In this document: positions 9,801-18,166 of the stretch, piece after piece
Numbering within the stretch: the stretch's first letter is position 1
Layout: each line of letters opens with the position of its first letter
Source of the DNA: Prevotella sp.
GTDB lineage: Bacteria; Bacteroidota; Bacteroidia; Bacteroidales; Bacteroidaceae
NCBI GenBank assembly: GCA_017619755.1
Contig: JAFZRU010000050.1
Span: 1-55,506 of the forward strand
Direction: 5' to 3'
DNA: 55,506 nucleotides
The notes under the pieces: generated by a model
Database searches by the model: none
The model's input: only the letters and a program-made list of their open reading frames with translations
Told to the model about the DNA's origin: nothing
Made by a program: the position numbers and the translations under genes

Positions 9801-11405
9801 ATCTCCCCACCGCCACACCACGACATCTACAGCATTGAGGATCTGGCGCAGCTCATCTTCGACCTCAAGAACATCAACCCTCATGCTGCCGTCAGTGTGA
9901 AACTCGTCGCTGAAAGCGGAGTGGGAACCATTGCGGCAGGAGTGGCCAAGGCAAAGGCTGACCTCATCGTCATCAGCGGGGCGGAGGGAGGCACTGGCGC
10001 GTCGCCGGCATCGTCTATGCGTTTCGCGGGCATCTCGCCGGAAATAGGACTGGCAGAGACGCAGCAGACTCTCGTCATCAACGGCTTGAGAAACCAAGTG
10101 AGGTTGCAGACCGATGGACAACTGAAGACGGCAAAGGATGTTGTCGTGATGGCCATGCTCGGAGCGGACGAGTTCGCTTTTGGTACGCTGCCGCTCATCG
10201 TGCTTGGATGCGTGATGATGAGAAAGTGCAACACGAACACATGCCCCATGGGCGTGGCTACACAGAACCCGGAGTTGAGAAAGCATTTCCAGGGAAAGTC
10301 GCAATACGTCATCAACTTCTTTGAGTTCCTCGCCATGCAGGTAAGGGAATATCTCGCTGAGATGGGCATGCACAGCCTAAAGGACATCATCGGACACACG
10401 GAACTCATAGAGGTCGCGATGCCCGGGGAGAACAACGGAACCATCGACGAAAGCCTCGGTGATGCCATGCAAAAATGGAGAACTATAGACTTCGCAAGGT
10501 TGTTGCACAAACCCACAACAGACAACAATCTTTACTGGGATAGAGGGGCGTTCACAAAGGTGGAAGGCGTGAAGGACGAGGAAATCATTCGTGCCGCCCA
10601 AATGGCCATCGAACAACGACATGAGGTCAACCTCGACTATGCCATCAGAAACACCGACCGGGCCGTCACCACCATGCTCTCTGGCATCATCGCAAGGAAA
10701 TACGGTGAAGAGGGCCTGCCGGAAGACACCATCAACATCAAGTTCAAAGGAGCTGCCGGGCAGTCATTCGGAGTTTTCGCTGTCAAGGGACTCAACCTCA
10801 GACTCGAAGGAGAGTGTAACGACTATTTTGGCAAGGGATTGGCAGGAGGGCGCATCAGCATACTGCCGCCAACACGCACCGGGGAGTTCTTCCATGCAGA
10901 GGAGAATATCATCGCTGGAAACACGGGGCTTTACGGAGCCACATCGGGAGAATTGTATGTCAACGGAATGGTGGGCGAGCGCTTCGCCGTACGCAACAGC
11001 GGTGCCATTGCCGTCATCGAGGGAGCGGGAGACCATTGCTGCGAGTACATGACAGGAGGACGGGTGGTCGTCTTGGGTAGTACCGGGCGCAACTTTGCCG
11101 CAGGTATGTCGGGAGGTCTGGCTTACGTCTATGACCCCAAACACAACTTCGACTATTTCTGCAACATGGACATGGTGGAACTCGGACTTGTAGAGGACAG
11201 CGGCTCACGAAAGGAACTTTTGGAACTCATACGACAGCACTACCTCCACACAGGATCGGCGCTTGCGGGAAGGATGCTTGACCAATGGCATCGATACGTG
11301 GACGACTTCATTCAGGTGGTGCCTATCGAGTACAAACGTGTCTTGCAAGAGGAGCAGATGAAAAAACTCCGTCAGAAGATTGCCGACATGCAGCGTGACT
11401 ATTAG
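6804..11405 (+). CDS. gltB: Glutamate synthase, large (glutaminase/FMN) subunit
   Basis: Makes two glutamates from glutamine and 2-oxoglutarate together with GltD. The 1533-residue protein has a short propeptide ending before Cys23 (YEHDACGVGM), the class II glutaminase nucleophile, then the central domain and the FMN/2-oxoglutarate synthase domain (GAKPGEGGQLPG, HHDIYSIEDLAQLI, SGAEGGTGASP). A 3Fe-4S cysteine set follows (CVMMRKCNTNTCPMG), and the C-terminal beta-helix domain (GEFFHAEENIIAGNTGLYGATSGELYVNG region). The frame is open 24 codons upstream, but those codons overlap the promoter, so the ATG at 6804 is preferred. gltD follows after 21 bases. Confidence 0.97.
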   Translation: MTKCNFQNNQGGLYQEAYEHDACGVGMVVNIHGGKSHELVENALKVLENMEHRGAETKDKTGDGAGIMVQIPHEFILLQGIPVPEKGRYGTGLVFLPRGERQQEILSVMIEEIEREGLQLMHLRAVPTCPEVLGDAAKEVEPDIKQLFVTGVSEELRENFDRILYKVRKKIENRIDDEDFYICSLNSKNIVYKGMLTSAQLRRYFPDLSNPYFTSGLALVHSRFSTNTFPKWKLAQPFRLLAHNGEINTIRGNRGWMKARESVLSSEALGNIKPLRPIVQEGMSDSASLDNVFEFLIMSGLSLPQAMAILVPESFNDKNPISDDLKAFYEYHSILMEPWDGPAALLFSDGRFAGGMLDRNGLRPSRYTITKQGMVVVASEVGVMDFEPADVVSKGRLQPGKILLIDTQEGKIYYDGEIKEQLAKAHPYREWLSTNRIQLEKLKSGRHVNNSVDDLQRKLVCFGFGQEDIDKTIIPMATTAQEPVAAMGNDTPLAVISDKPQILFNYFRQQFAQVTNPAIDPIREELVMSLTEYIGAVGTSILTPDASNCKMVRLPQPVLTNAQLDILCNIRYKGFKTRKLTMSFSITKGMGQMPGGNDGTLAGEDLRKALEKLCKDAEEAVDDGYNYVILTDKMDTNNIGKGEGSMAFIPSLLAVSAVHHHLINVGKRVQTALIVESGEIREVMHAALLLGYGASAICPYLTFAVLDDLVKRHKIQEEYATAEANYIKAVDKGLKKVMSKMGISTIRSYRGAKIFESIGLDENLLRQYFGTEVSTIGGVGLKEIARDAIRLQQMSCACSEEGREFLPNNGQFAWRRDGILHAWDPETIANLQLATRTGNYEKYKQWAKAVDNKQKPIFLRDFFRWKKADKPTPIDEVEPVESIVRHFVTGAMSFGALSIEAHEALALAMNKLGTRSNTGEGGEDNARYHTEVDGVSLSSKTKQIASGRFGVTAEYLVNAEEIQIKVAQGAKPGEGGQLPGFKVNDIIAKTRNAIPGISLISPPPHHDIYSIEDLAQLIFDLKNINPHAAVSVKLVAESGVGTIAAGVAKAKADLIVISGAEGGTGASPASSMRFAGISPEIGLAETQQTLVINGLRNQVRLQTDGQLKTAKDVVVMAMLGADEFAFGTLPLIVLGCVMMRKCNTNTCPMGVATQNPELRKHFQGKSQYVINFFEFLAMQVREYLAEMGMHSLKDIIGHTELIEVAMPGENNGTIDESLGDAMQKWRTIDFARLLHKPTTDNNLYWDRGAFTKVEGVKDEEIIRAAQMAIEQRHEVNLDYAIRNTDRAVTTMLSGIIARKYGEEGLPEDTINIKFKGAAGQSFGVFAVKGLNLRLEGECNDYFGKGLAGGRISILPPTRTGEFFHAEENIIAGNTGLYGATSGELYVNGMVGERFAVRNSGAIAVIEGAGDHCCEYMTGGRVVVLGSTGRNFAAGMSGGLAYVYDPKHNFDYFCNMDMVELGLVEDSGSRKELLELIRQHYLHTGSALAGRMLDQWHRYVDDFIQVVPIEYKRVLQEEQMKKLRQKIADMQRDY

Positions 11406-11426
11406 TAATTAAAAAATTGAAAGACA

Positions 11427-12785
11427 ATGGGAAATCCTAAAGCATTCTTGGAAATACACCGGCAGGAGGCTGGATACCGCCCCTTGCACGACCGCATTCA
11501 CGATTTTGGAGAGGTGGAGCAGACTCTCAACACACGCCAAAGGCGAGAGCAGGCATCGAGGTGCATGGACTGCGGCGTGCCATTCTGCCACTGGGCATGC
11601 CCCTTGGGAAACAAAGCCCCTGAATGGAACGACGCTCTCTACAAAGGCGACTGGGAACTGGCGTTCCGACTGTTGGCAAGCACCAACCCGTTCCCTGAGT
11701 TCACAGGGCGCATCTGCCCCGCATTGTGCGAAAAGGCTTGCGTGCTCAACAGATTCAACCACGAGCCTACAACCAATAGGGGAGATGAGTGTGCTATCAT
11801 TGAGGCGGCTTTCAGGGAGGGATACATCAAGCCACGAGTGCCTGTACGCAATGACAAGTGCGTGGCTGTCGTGGGAGCTGGACCTGCCGGACTTGCTTGC
11901 GCCGACGCGCTCAACCAGATGGGTTTCACCGTCACCGTTTTCGAGAAGAACGAGGCCGCCGGTGGGCTACTAAGATATGGCATACCCAACTTCAAACTCA
12001 ACAAGGCTATTGTTGACCGGCGCATCGACTTAATGGAGAAGGAAGGCATCGTCTTCAAGTACGGAGAGGAGATGAATGATGATGATTTGACAACGAAACT
12101 CGCCAAACAGTTCGATGCCGTCGTGGTGGCAACGGGTACGCCCACTGCTCGCGACCTGCGCGTTCCTGGAAGGGAACTCCGAGGCGTGCACTTCGCACTG
12201 GAACTGCTCAGTCAGCAAAACAGGGTGCTTTCTGGAATGGAGTTCGCCAAAGAGGAAAGAATCACTGCCAAAGGAAAGGACGTGTTGGTCATAGGAGGTG
12301 GAGACACCGGCAGCGACTGCATAGGAACTGCACACCGGCAAGGATGCAAGAGCGTCACGCAGATAGAAATCATGCCCAAACCCGTCGAAGGAAACGATGA
12401 CCCTCAGAACCCTTGGCCTAATTTCCCAAGAACGCTCAAGACAACCAGCAGCCACGAGGAGGGATGCACAAGGAGGTGGAACATCAACACCTTGGAATTC
12501 TTAGGTGAGAACGGAAAGCTCACAGGTGTCAAGGTGCAGGAAATAGATTGGCAGCCAAACCCACAAGGTGGAAGGCCGCTCATGGTGGAGAAGGGAAAGC
12601 CGGAGGTGTTGAAAGTTCAAATGGTGCTGCTGGCCATGGGATTCCTCAAGCCGGAGCATCCCCAGTATCCCGAGAACATCTTCATTTGCGGTGATGCAGC
12701 CAACGGTGCTTCATTGGTGGTAAGGGCCATGGCAAGTGGAAGGCAAATAGCACTCAATGTGAACAAATATTTGAAAACGAAATGA
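11427..12785 (+). CDS. gltD: Glutamate synthase, small (NADPH-oxidising) subunit
   Basis: A 452-residue flavoprotein passing electrons from NAD(P)H to GltB. The N-terminal cysteine clusters [16 protein letters not shown] and CPALCEKAC hold two 4Fe-4S centres. [15 protein letters not shown] is the FAD-binding motif and [13 protein letters not shown] the NAD(P)H-binding motif, with [13 protein letters not shown] near the C-terminus. Length is normal. It overlaps dapF by 4 bases (ATGA), so glutamate production and the glutamate-dependent DAP pathway are translationally linked. Confidence 0.97.
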   Translation: MGNPKAFLEIHRQEAGYRPLHDRIHDFGEVEQTLNTRQRREQASRCMDCGVPFCHWACPLGNKAPEWNDALYKGDWELAFRLLASTNPFPEFTGRICPALCEKACVLNRFNHEPTTNRGDECAIIEAAFREGYIKPRVPVRNDKCVAVVGAGPAGLACADALNQMGFTVTVFEKNEAAGGLLRYGIPNFKLNKAIVDRRIDLMEKEGIVFKYGEEMNDDDLTTKLAKQFDAVVVATGTPTARDLRVPGRELRGVHFALELLSQQNRVLSGMEFAKEERITAKGKDVLVIGGGDTGSDCIGTAHRQGCKSVTQIEIMPKPVEGNDDPQNPWPNFPRTLKTTSSHEEGCTRRWNINTLEFLGENGKLTGVKVQEIDWQPNPQGGRPLMVEKGKPEVLKVQMVLLAMGFLKPEHPQYPENIFICGDAANGASLVVRAMASGRQIALNVNKYLKTK

Positions 12786-13654
12786 AAACGACACCCTTCA
12801 CCAAAATGCATGGATGCGGAAACGACTACATCTATGTCAACACCATGCTGAACGACGTGCCCAACCCCTCGATGGCCGCCGTCAGATGGAGCGACAGGCA
12901 CAAAGGGGTGGGGGCGGACGGCCTCGTGCTTATTGGTAAAAGTCCCGTGCCGGAGGCGGACTTCTCCATGCGCATCTTCAACGCTGACGGCTCTGAGGCT
13001 ATGATGTGCGGAAATGCAAGCAGGTGTATCGCCAAATATCTTTTTGAACGACAACTGACCAACAAGAAGAAGATCAAATTGCTCACAAGGTCGGGGGTGA
13101 AGACATTGTGGCTGCAGGTGGAAAACGAGGTCGTGGAAAGCGTCACCGTCGACATGCTCAGTCCGATGCTTGAGGATGAAAAGTTGTTCATTCCCTCGCT
13201 CGACCCGGGTCAAGGAACTTTCGTCTCAATGGGCAATCCTCATTATGTCATCTTTACAGATGATGTGGACCAGGTGGAACGCATTGGGGCGCAACTGGAA
13301 AGGCATCCCGCTTTCCCGCAACGATGCAACATCGAGTTTGCCCATGTAGAGAGCGACGGGAGCATTCGAACACGTGTTTGGGAGAGGGGAAGCGGCATCA
13401 CACTCGCATGCGGAACGGGAGCATGCGCAACGGCTGTGGCTGCCGCCACCACAGGACGCTCCAACAGGAAGGCACGCATCGTCATGGACGGGGGAGAACT
13501 TTTCATCGACTGGGCTTTGAACGACGAGCTACCCATCAATCGGTGCAGCTCGGACAAGACAACACCCAACCACGTCTATATGACAGGAACGGCTAACTTC
13601 GTCTTCGATGGCTGCATCGAGACGGAAGACATCAAGGAAAACGGCAACCTATAA
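12782..13654 (+). CDS. dapF: Diaminopimelate epimerase
   Basis: Interconverts LL- and meso-diaminopimelate for lysine and peptidoglycan. The 290-residue protein starts with [13 protein letters not shown] and carries both catalytic cysteines: Cys76 (MMCGNASRC) and Cys210 ([12 protein letters not shown]). The start overlaps the gltD stop and dapL begins 11 bases downstream. The pairing with dapL makes the DAP branch part of the glutamate/glutamine operon; this is a known arrangement in Bacteroidales. Confidence 0.96.
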   Translation: MKTTPFTKMHGCGNDYIYVNTMLNDVPNPSMAAVRWSDRHKGVGADGLVLIGKSPVPEADFSMRIFNADGSEAMMCGNASRCIAKYLFERQLTNKKKIKLLTRSGVKTLWLQVENEVVESVTVDMLSPMLEDEKLFIPSLDPGQGTFVSMGNPHYVIFTDDVDQVERIGAQLERHPAFPQRCNIEFAHVESDGSIRTRVWERGSGITLACGTGACATAVAAATTGRSNRKARIVMDGGELFIDWALNDELPINRCSSDKTTPNHVYMTGTANFVFDGCIETEDIKENGNL

Positions 13655-13665
13655 TATTTTGCATT

Positions 13666-14904
13666 ATGGCATTAGTAAACATACATTTCCTCAACTTGCA
13701 GAACAACTACCTCTTCGCTGACATCGCAAAGAAGGTGAATGCATTCAAGGTGACGCATCCAAAGGACAACATCGTCTCTCTCGGCATCGGGGATGTCACA
13801 CAACCGCTTTGTCCCGCTGTCATAGAGGCCATGCACAGGGCTGCCGACGAGATGGCAACAGCGACTGGATTCCATGGATACGGACCCGAACAGGGGTATG
13901 ACTTCCTCAAGGAGGCCATACTCAAAAACGATTTCCTCGCAAGAGGAATACACCTCGACATCGACGAAGTGTTCATCAACGACGGAGCAAAGTCCGACAC
14001 GGGCAACTTCCAGGAAATCCTACACTGGGACAACTTCATCGGAGTGACAGACCCCATCTACCCCGTTTACATCGACTCAAACGTGATGATTGGAAGGTGC
14101 GGGACTTTCGACAATGGGAGATGGTCCAACGTGGTGTACATGCCTTGCACGGCGGAGAATGGCTTCATTCCGGAAATTCCGAAAAACCGACACATGGATG
14201 TCATCTACCTGTGTTATCCCAACAACCCCACAGGGACGGTCGTCACCAAACAGGAATTGAGAAAGTGGGTCAACTATGCGCTGAAAAACGACGCGCTCAT
14301 CATGTTTGACGCCGCCTATCAGGCTTACATACAAGACCCGGAGATACCGCACAGCATCTACGAAATAAGAGGAGCCAGAAAATGCGCCGTGGAGTTTAGA
14401 AGCTTTTCCAAAACCGCAGGATTCACCGGCATCAGATGTGGATACACCATCGTGCCAAAAGACTTGACTTTGGCCAACTTTGAGGGGGAGCGCATTTCGG
14501 TCAACAAACTATGGAACAGAAGACAGTGCACCAAGTTCAATGGGGCGAGCTACATCTCCCAAAGGGCGGCGGAGGCCACCTACACCGAAGAGGGTAAAGC
14601 ACAAGTGAAGCAAACCATCGACTACTACATGCAAAACGCCCAAAAGATGCTGCAAACGCTGAGGAAATTGGGCTATGAGGCATACGGAGGGGAGAACGCA
14701 CCATACATCTGGATGAAAACACCCCATGGTTTGGGTTCTTGGCAGTTCTTCGAGCAATTGCTGTACGGTGCAAACGTGGTATGCACACCGGGCGTCGGCT
14801 TCGGGCCGTCGGGAGAGGGGTATGTGCGCTTCACTGCTTTCGGCAGCCACGAAACGACAGAGGAGGCACTGATGAGAATTGACAATTGGACAAAACAACA
14901 TTAA
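13666..14904 (+). CDS. dapL: LL-diaminopimelate aminotransferase
   Basis: Converts tetrahydrodipicolinate to LL-diaminopimelate in a single glutamate-dependent step, bypassing the acylated dapCDE route. The 412-residue fold-type I PLP enzyme shows CYPNNPTGTV (183-192), FDAAYQAY (214-221) and the PLP-binding Lys249 in RSFSKTAGFTGIRCGYT. Length is typical of DapL. It is followed after 17 bases by glnN. The one-step route fits the operon, since it needs glutamate made by GltBD. Confidence 0.95.
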   Translation: MALVNIHFLNLQNNYLFADIAKKVNAFKVTHPKDNIVSLGIGDVTQPLCPAVIEAMHRAADEMATATGFHGYGPEQGYDFLKEAILKNDFLARGIHLDIDEVFINDGAKSDTGNFQEILHWDNFIGVTDPIYPVYIDSNVMIGRCGTFDNGRWSNVVYMPCTAENGFIPEIPKNRHMDVIYLCYPNNPTGTVVTKQELRKWVNYALKNDALIMFDAAYQAYIQDPEIPHSIYEIRGARKCAVEFRSFSKTAGFTGIRCGYTIVPKDLTLANFEGERISVNKLWNRRQCTKFNGASYISQRAAEATYTEEGKAQVKQTIDYYMQNAQKMLQTLRKLGYEAYGGENAPYIWMKTPHGLGSWQFFEQLLYGANVVCTPGVGFGPSGEGYVRFTAFGSHETTEEALMRIDNWTKQH

Positions 14905-14921
14905 CAAATCACTACTTAATT

Positions 14922-17138
14922 ATGGAAGCATTAAGATTTCAAGTTGTAGGTGAGGCTTTCAAGAAGAAGCCTCTCGACGTAGAAGCACCAAGTGGGAGAC
15001 CGTGTGAATATTTCGGCAAGAAGGTCTTCAACAGAGAGAAAATGTACAAGTATCTGCCAAAGGATGTTTATGAGCAGATGATTGATGTGATGGACAACGG
15101 AGCAAGGCTCGACAGGCACATGGCCGACCATGTCGCTGCCGGCATGATGCAGTGGGCCAAGGAACAGGGTGTGACGCACTACACCCACTGGTTCCAACCG
15201 CTCACAGAGGGAACGGCAGAAAAGCATGACTCTTTCATCGAGCATGACGGAAAGGGAGGAATGATTGAGGAGTTCAGTGGAAAACTGCTCGCACAGCAGG
15301 AGCCTGATGCATCGTCTTTCCCAAGCGGAGGAATACGCTCCACTTTCGAGGCAAGGGGATACTCGGCATGGGACCCAACGTCGCCAGTGTTCATCATCGA
15401 CGACACCCTCTGCATTCCTACCATCTTCATTTCATACAGCGGCGAGGCTCTCGACTACAAAGCTCCGCTACTCAGGGCGCTAAAGGCCGTCAACGTCGCC
15501 GCTACGGAGGTGTGCCACTATTTCGACCCGGAGGTGAAGAAAGTGACTTCAAACCTCGGATGGGAGCAGGAATATTTCCTCGTGGACGAAGGACTGTACG
15601 CCGCCAGGCCAGACCTGTTGCTCACGGGTAGGACGCTCATGGGACATGACAGTGCGAAGAACCAGCAGATGGACGACCACTACTTCGGATCGATACCAGA
15701 GAGGGTGGCTGCGTTTATGCGAGATTTGGAAATTCAGGCGTTGGAGTTGGGAATACCTTGCAAGACGAGGCACAACGAGGTGGCGCCCAACCAGTTTGAA
15801 CTTGCACCCGTGTTCGAGGACACCAACCTTGCCGTTGACCACAATATGCTTCTCATGTCGCTCATGAAAAAGGTGGCAAGGAAACACAGTTTCAGGGTGT
15901 TGCTGCACGAAAAACCTTTTGCGGGAATCAACGGTTCGGGCAAACACAACAACTGGAGTTTGTCAACTGACAACGGAACGCTGCTGCATGCGCCGGGAAA
16001 GACACCGGTGCAGAACCTGCGCTTCGCAACCTTCATCGTGGAGACGCTCATGGGTGTCTATAAGCACAACGGACTGCTCAAGGCCAGCATCATGTCGGCA
16101 ACCAACGCGCATCGTCTGGGTGCCAACGAGGCTCCCCCTGCCATCGTCTCTTCATTCCTCGGAAAGCAACTCACCGAAATGCTCGACCACATAGAGAAGG
16201 CGGACAAGGACGACATCTTCTCCATGGACGGAAAGCAGGGAATGAAGATGGACATACCCGAAATACCTGAACTGCTCATCGACAATACCGACCGAAACAG
16301 GACTTCGCCTTTCGCTTTCACTGGAAACCGCTTCGAGTTCAGGGCGGTGGGAAGCGAGGCCAACTGTGCATCGGCCATGATTGCGCTCAACTCCGCCGTG
16401 GCAGAGGCTCTCTTCAACTTCAAGAAGCGGGTGGACGAGAGAATACCCGAATTTGCAAAGAAATACGAGGGAACTGGGCACAGCGGTGTCTTCCACGCCA
16501 TCATCGACGTGCTGAGGGAGGATATCAAGACTTGCAAACCCATCAGATTCGACGGAAACGGATATTCCGATGAATGGGTGAAGGAGGCGGAGAGAAGAGG
16601 ACTCGACGTGGAGAAGTCATGTCCCGTCATCTTTGAGAGATACCTCGACCCGGAGAGCATACAGATGTTTGAAAGCCTTGGAGTGATGAACAAAAAGGAA
16701 CTGGAGGCGAGAAACGAAGTGAAATGGGAAACCTACACCAAGAAAATACAGATAGAGGCAAGGGTGCTCGGTGACATCTCCATGAACCATATCATCCCGG
16801 TCGCTACGAAGTATCAGAGCCAGCTGCTCAAAAATGTGGGCAACATGGCTGCTGTCTTCCCCACAGAAACCGCAGACAAGCTATCCGCACGCAACAAGAA
16901 ACTCATCGAGGAAATCGCAGAGCGAACAAGTGCCATCGAGAGAATGGTGGAGGAACTCGTGGAGGCAAGAAGGAAGGCCAACGTCATCGAAGACGAGCAC
17001 CAGAAGGCTATCGCATATCACGACAACGTGGAGCCGAAATTCGACGACATCAGGTATGAAATCGACAAGCTCGAACTCATCGTGGACGATGCACTATGGC
17101 CTCTGCCGAAATATCGTGAATTACTCTTTATCAGATAA
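14922..17138 (+). CDS. glnN: Glutamine synthetase type III
   Basis: Makes glutamine from glutamate, ammonium and ATP. The 738-residue length and sequence are those of the GSIII family found in Bacteroides and Prevotella, about 270 residues longer than GSI. Recognisable segments are EVAPNQFELAPVFEDTN, GINGSGKHNNWSLST (glutamate/ATP site) and GNRFEFRAVGSEANCA. The C-terminal helical region (ARNKKLIEEIAERTSAIERM) is rich in charged residues. The open frame extends 12 codons upstream into dapL; the ATG at 14922 (MEALRFQVVGEAF) is the usual GSIII N-terminus. It is the last gene of the operon, and two hairpins follow it. Confidence 0.96.
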   Translation: MEALRFQVVGEAFKKKPLDVEAPSGRPCEYFGKKVFNREKMYKYLPKDVYEQMIDVMDNGARLDRHMADHVAAGMMQWAKEQGVTHYTHWFQPLTEGTAEKHDSFIEHDGKGGMIEEFSGKLLAQQEPDASSFPSGGIRSTFEARGYSAWDPTSPVFIIDDTLCIPTIFISYSGEALDYKAPLLRALKAVNVAATEVCHYFDPEVKKVTSNLGWEQEYFLVDEGLYAARPDLLLTGRTLMGHDSAKNQQMDDHYFGSIPERVAAFMRDLEIQALELGIPCKTRHNEVAPNQFELAPVFEDTNLAVDHNMLLMSLMKKVARKHSFRVLLHEKPFAGINGSGKHNNWSLSTDNGTLLHAPGKTPVQNLRFATFIVETLMGVYKHNGLLKASIMSATNAHRLGANEAPPAIVSSFLGKQLTEMLDHIEKADKDDIFSMDGKQGMKMDIPEIPELLIDNTDRNRTSPFAFTGNRFEFRAVGSEANCASAMIALNSAVAEALFNFKKRVDERIPEFAKKYEGTGHSGVFHAIIDVLREDIKTCKPIRFDGNGYSDEWVKEAERRGLDVEKSCPVIFERYLDPESIQMFESLGVMNKKELEARNEVKWETYTKKIQIEARVLGDISMNHIIPVATKYQSQLLKNVGNMAAVFPTETADKLSARNKKLIEEIAERTSAIERMVEELVEARRKANVIEDEHQKAIAYHDNVEPKFDDIRYEIDKLELIVDDALWPLPKYRELLFIR

Positions 17139-17182
17139 GGCTAATTATATATAGCATACTGTCAATTATCCGTTTAATTGAG

Positions 17183-17218
17183 GTTGGCGTCTCATTCATA
17201 CGGAATGAGACGACCAAC
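17183..17218 (+). terminator. Hairpin after glnN (first of two)
   Basis: GTTGGCGTCTCATTC pairs with GAATGAGACG-A-CCAAC, a stem of about 15 bp with one bulged A and an ATACG loop. It lies 44 bases after the glnN stop and probably ends or stabilises the 3' end of the operon mRNA. There is no strong T-run behind it. Confidence 0.6.
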
Positions 17219-17247
17219 TCTCTGGTTGTTTGAATTAATAAACAAGG

Positions 17248-17274
17248 GGCACGATGCTGTGACAGCATCGTGCC
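17248..17274 (+). terminator. Hairpin after glnN (second of two)
   Basis: GGCACGATGCTG and CAGCATCGTGCC form a perfect 12-bp stem with a TGA loop, followed by TGCTCTTGATG. Together with the preceding hairpin it most likely terminates the gltB-glnN transcript. Confidence 0.7.
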
Positions 17275-17300
17275 TGCTCTTGATGATAATGCGTGGCGTT

Positions 17301-17320
17301 ATTTGTTAAAATTAACAAAT
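17301..17320. promoter_or_regulatory. Palindrome upstream of the cysteine-hydrolase promoter
   Basis: ATTTGTTAA and TTAACAAAT are perfect 9-base arms separated by AA. The palindrome ends 4 bases before the putative -33 element of the next promoter, a position suited to a dimeric regulator. No regulator is identified. Confidence 0.35.
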
Positions 17321-17324
17321 GCTC

Positions 17325-17355
17325 TTTGAAATGTAGTAATATTTGTGTAATTTAG
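17325..17355 (+). promoter_or_regulatory. Putative promoter of the cysteine-hydrolase gene
   Basis: TTTG (17325-17328), 19 bases, then TAATTTAG (17348-17355), one mismatch from the -7 consensus TAnnTTTG. Transcription would start near 17362, about 50 nt before the original ATG at 17412. Confidence 0.5.
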
Positions 17356-17411
17356 CAGCCGCTTAGTTGTTGAGTTGATAACTTATTGTTTAACTATAAA
17401 AAGAATGAATA

Positions 17412-17444
17412 ATGAAGAAGTTTTTATTTGTTGCATAGTTGACC
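17412..17444 (+). other. Signal-peptide start of the cysteine hydrolase interrupted by an in-frame TAG
   Basis: From the ATG at 17412 the reading is MKKFLFVA, then TAG (17436-17438), then LTM and on in the same frame into AAVSLYAQSEYP of the downstream gene. The whole looks like one bacterial signal peptide (KK, hydrophobic core, AYAQ-like cleavage region) cut by a single amber codon. A one-base change from TTG, TCG, CAG or AAG would explain it. It may be a real nonsense mutation, strain polymorphism or a sequence error. Confidence 0.75.
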
Positions 17445-18071
17445 ATGGCGGCTGTTTCCTTATACGCACAGAGTGAGTATCCGACAGCACAGGTGGAAAA
17501 GCATGATGTTGCCATCTTGGTGATTGACATGCAGAATGATTTTGTAGAGCCAAATGGCAAATTATGTGTGGCTGGAGCCAAGGCCACTATTCCAGCGATC
17601 AATGAACTTCTCCAAGATGGTAGAAGTAAAAACTGGAAGGTGATATGGATCATACGTGAGCACAGAACTTCCGGTGTTGATGTTGATGCACCCCGTATTC
17701 CTTTGTTCATGGAAGGAAAGACCGGGTATTGCGTACCTGATACATGGGGTGTGGCCATCGTGGATGGACTGAAGCCGGCGAAGGACGATATCATCTCTCC
17801 AAAATATAGGAACTCAGGCTTCTTCAATACCAATCTTGACCTTATGCTCAGGCGGATGGGTGTGAAAACAGTGGTGTTGGCGGGAACTCAGTATCCCAAC
17901 TGCGTGAGAGGAACTGCATGTGATGCCATGAGTTATGATTACGAGACCGTGGTCTGTACGGACGCTTGCTCTGCCAAGACACCAGAGGTGGCAAAAGCCA
18001 ATATCTTTGACATGGTGAACATGGGCATCAAGTGCATTTCCTTGGACGAGGTGAAGAAAGCCTATAAGTAA
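17445..18071 (+). CDS. Isochorismatase-family cysteine hydrolase, secretion signal damaged
   Basis: A 208-residue cysteine hydrolase of the isochorismatase/nicotinamidase superfamily. The catalytic triad is present: Asp28 (LVIDMQNDF), Lys120 (SPKYRNSGFF) and Cys153 (TQYPNCVRGT). Substrate is not predictable; family members cleave nicotinamide, ureido or vinyl-ether groups. An in-frame TAG separates this ATG from the original signal-peptide start at 17412. If translation restarts at 17445, the product keeps AAVSLYAQ but loses the charged N-terminus and would probably stay in the cytoplasm. It has its own promoter region and a following hairpin, so it is a single-gene unit. It may be a recent pseudogene. 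Confidence 0.8.
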   Translation: MAAVSLYAQSEYPTAQVEKHDVAILVIDMQNDFVEPNGKLCVAGAKATIPAINELLQDGRSKNWKVIWIIREHRTSGVDVDAPRIPLFMEGKTGYCVPDTWGVAIVDGLKPAKDDIISPKYRNSGFFNTNLDLMLRRMGVKTVVLAGTQYPNCVRGTACDAMSYDYETVVCTDACSAKTPEVAKANIFDMVNMGIKCISLDEVKKAYK

Positions 18072-18074
18072 AGG

Positions 18075-18089
18075 AGGGGTAAAACCCCT
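18075..18089 (+). terminator. Short hairpin after the cysteine-hydrolase gene
   Basis: AGGGGT and ACCCCT form a 6-bp stem with an AAA loop, 4 bases after the stop codon. The following bases are only moderately T-rich, so termination strength is uncertain. The rest of 18090-18166 shows nothing else clear. Confidence 0.45.
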
Positions 18090-18166
18090 TGCACCTTTAT
18101 TTTCCTGTGCCCAAAAGCAATAATTTCACTTTTTCTCGTTATTGTAATTAAGGAGAAAAAGCAATT

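Noticed and set aside
9045-10373. 442-codon minus-strand open frame opposite gltB
   Set aside because: Antisense to a highly conserved enzyme, with no recognisable motif and no promoter.
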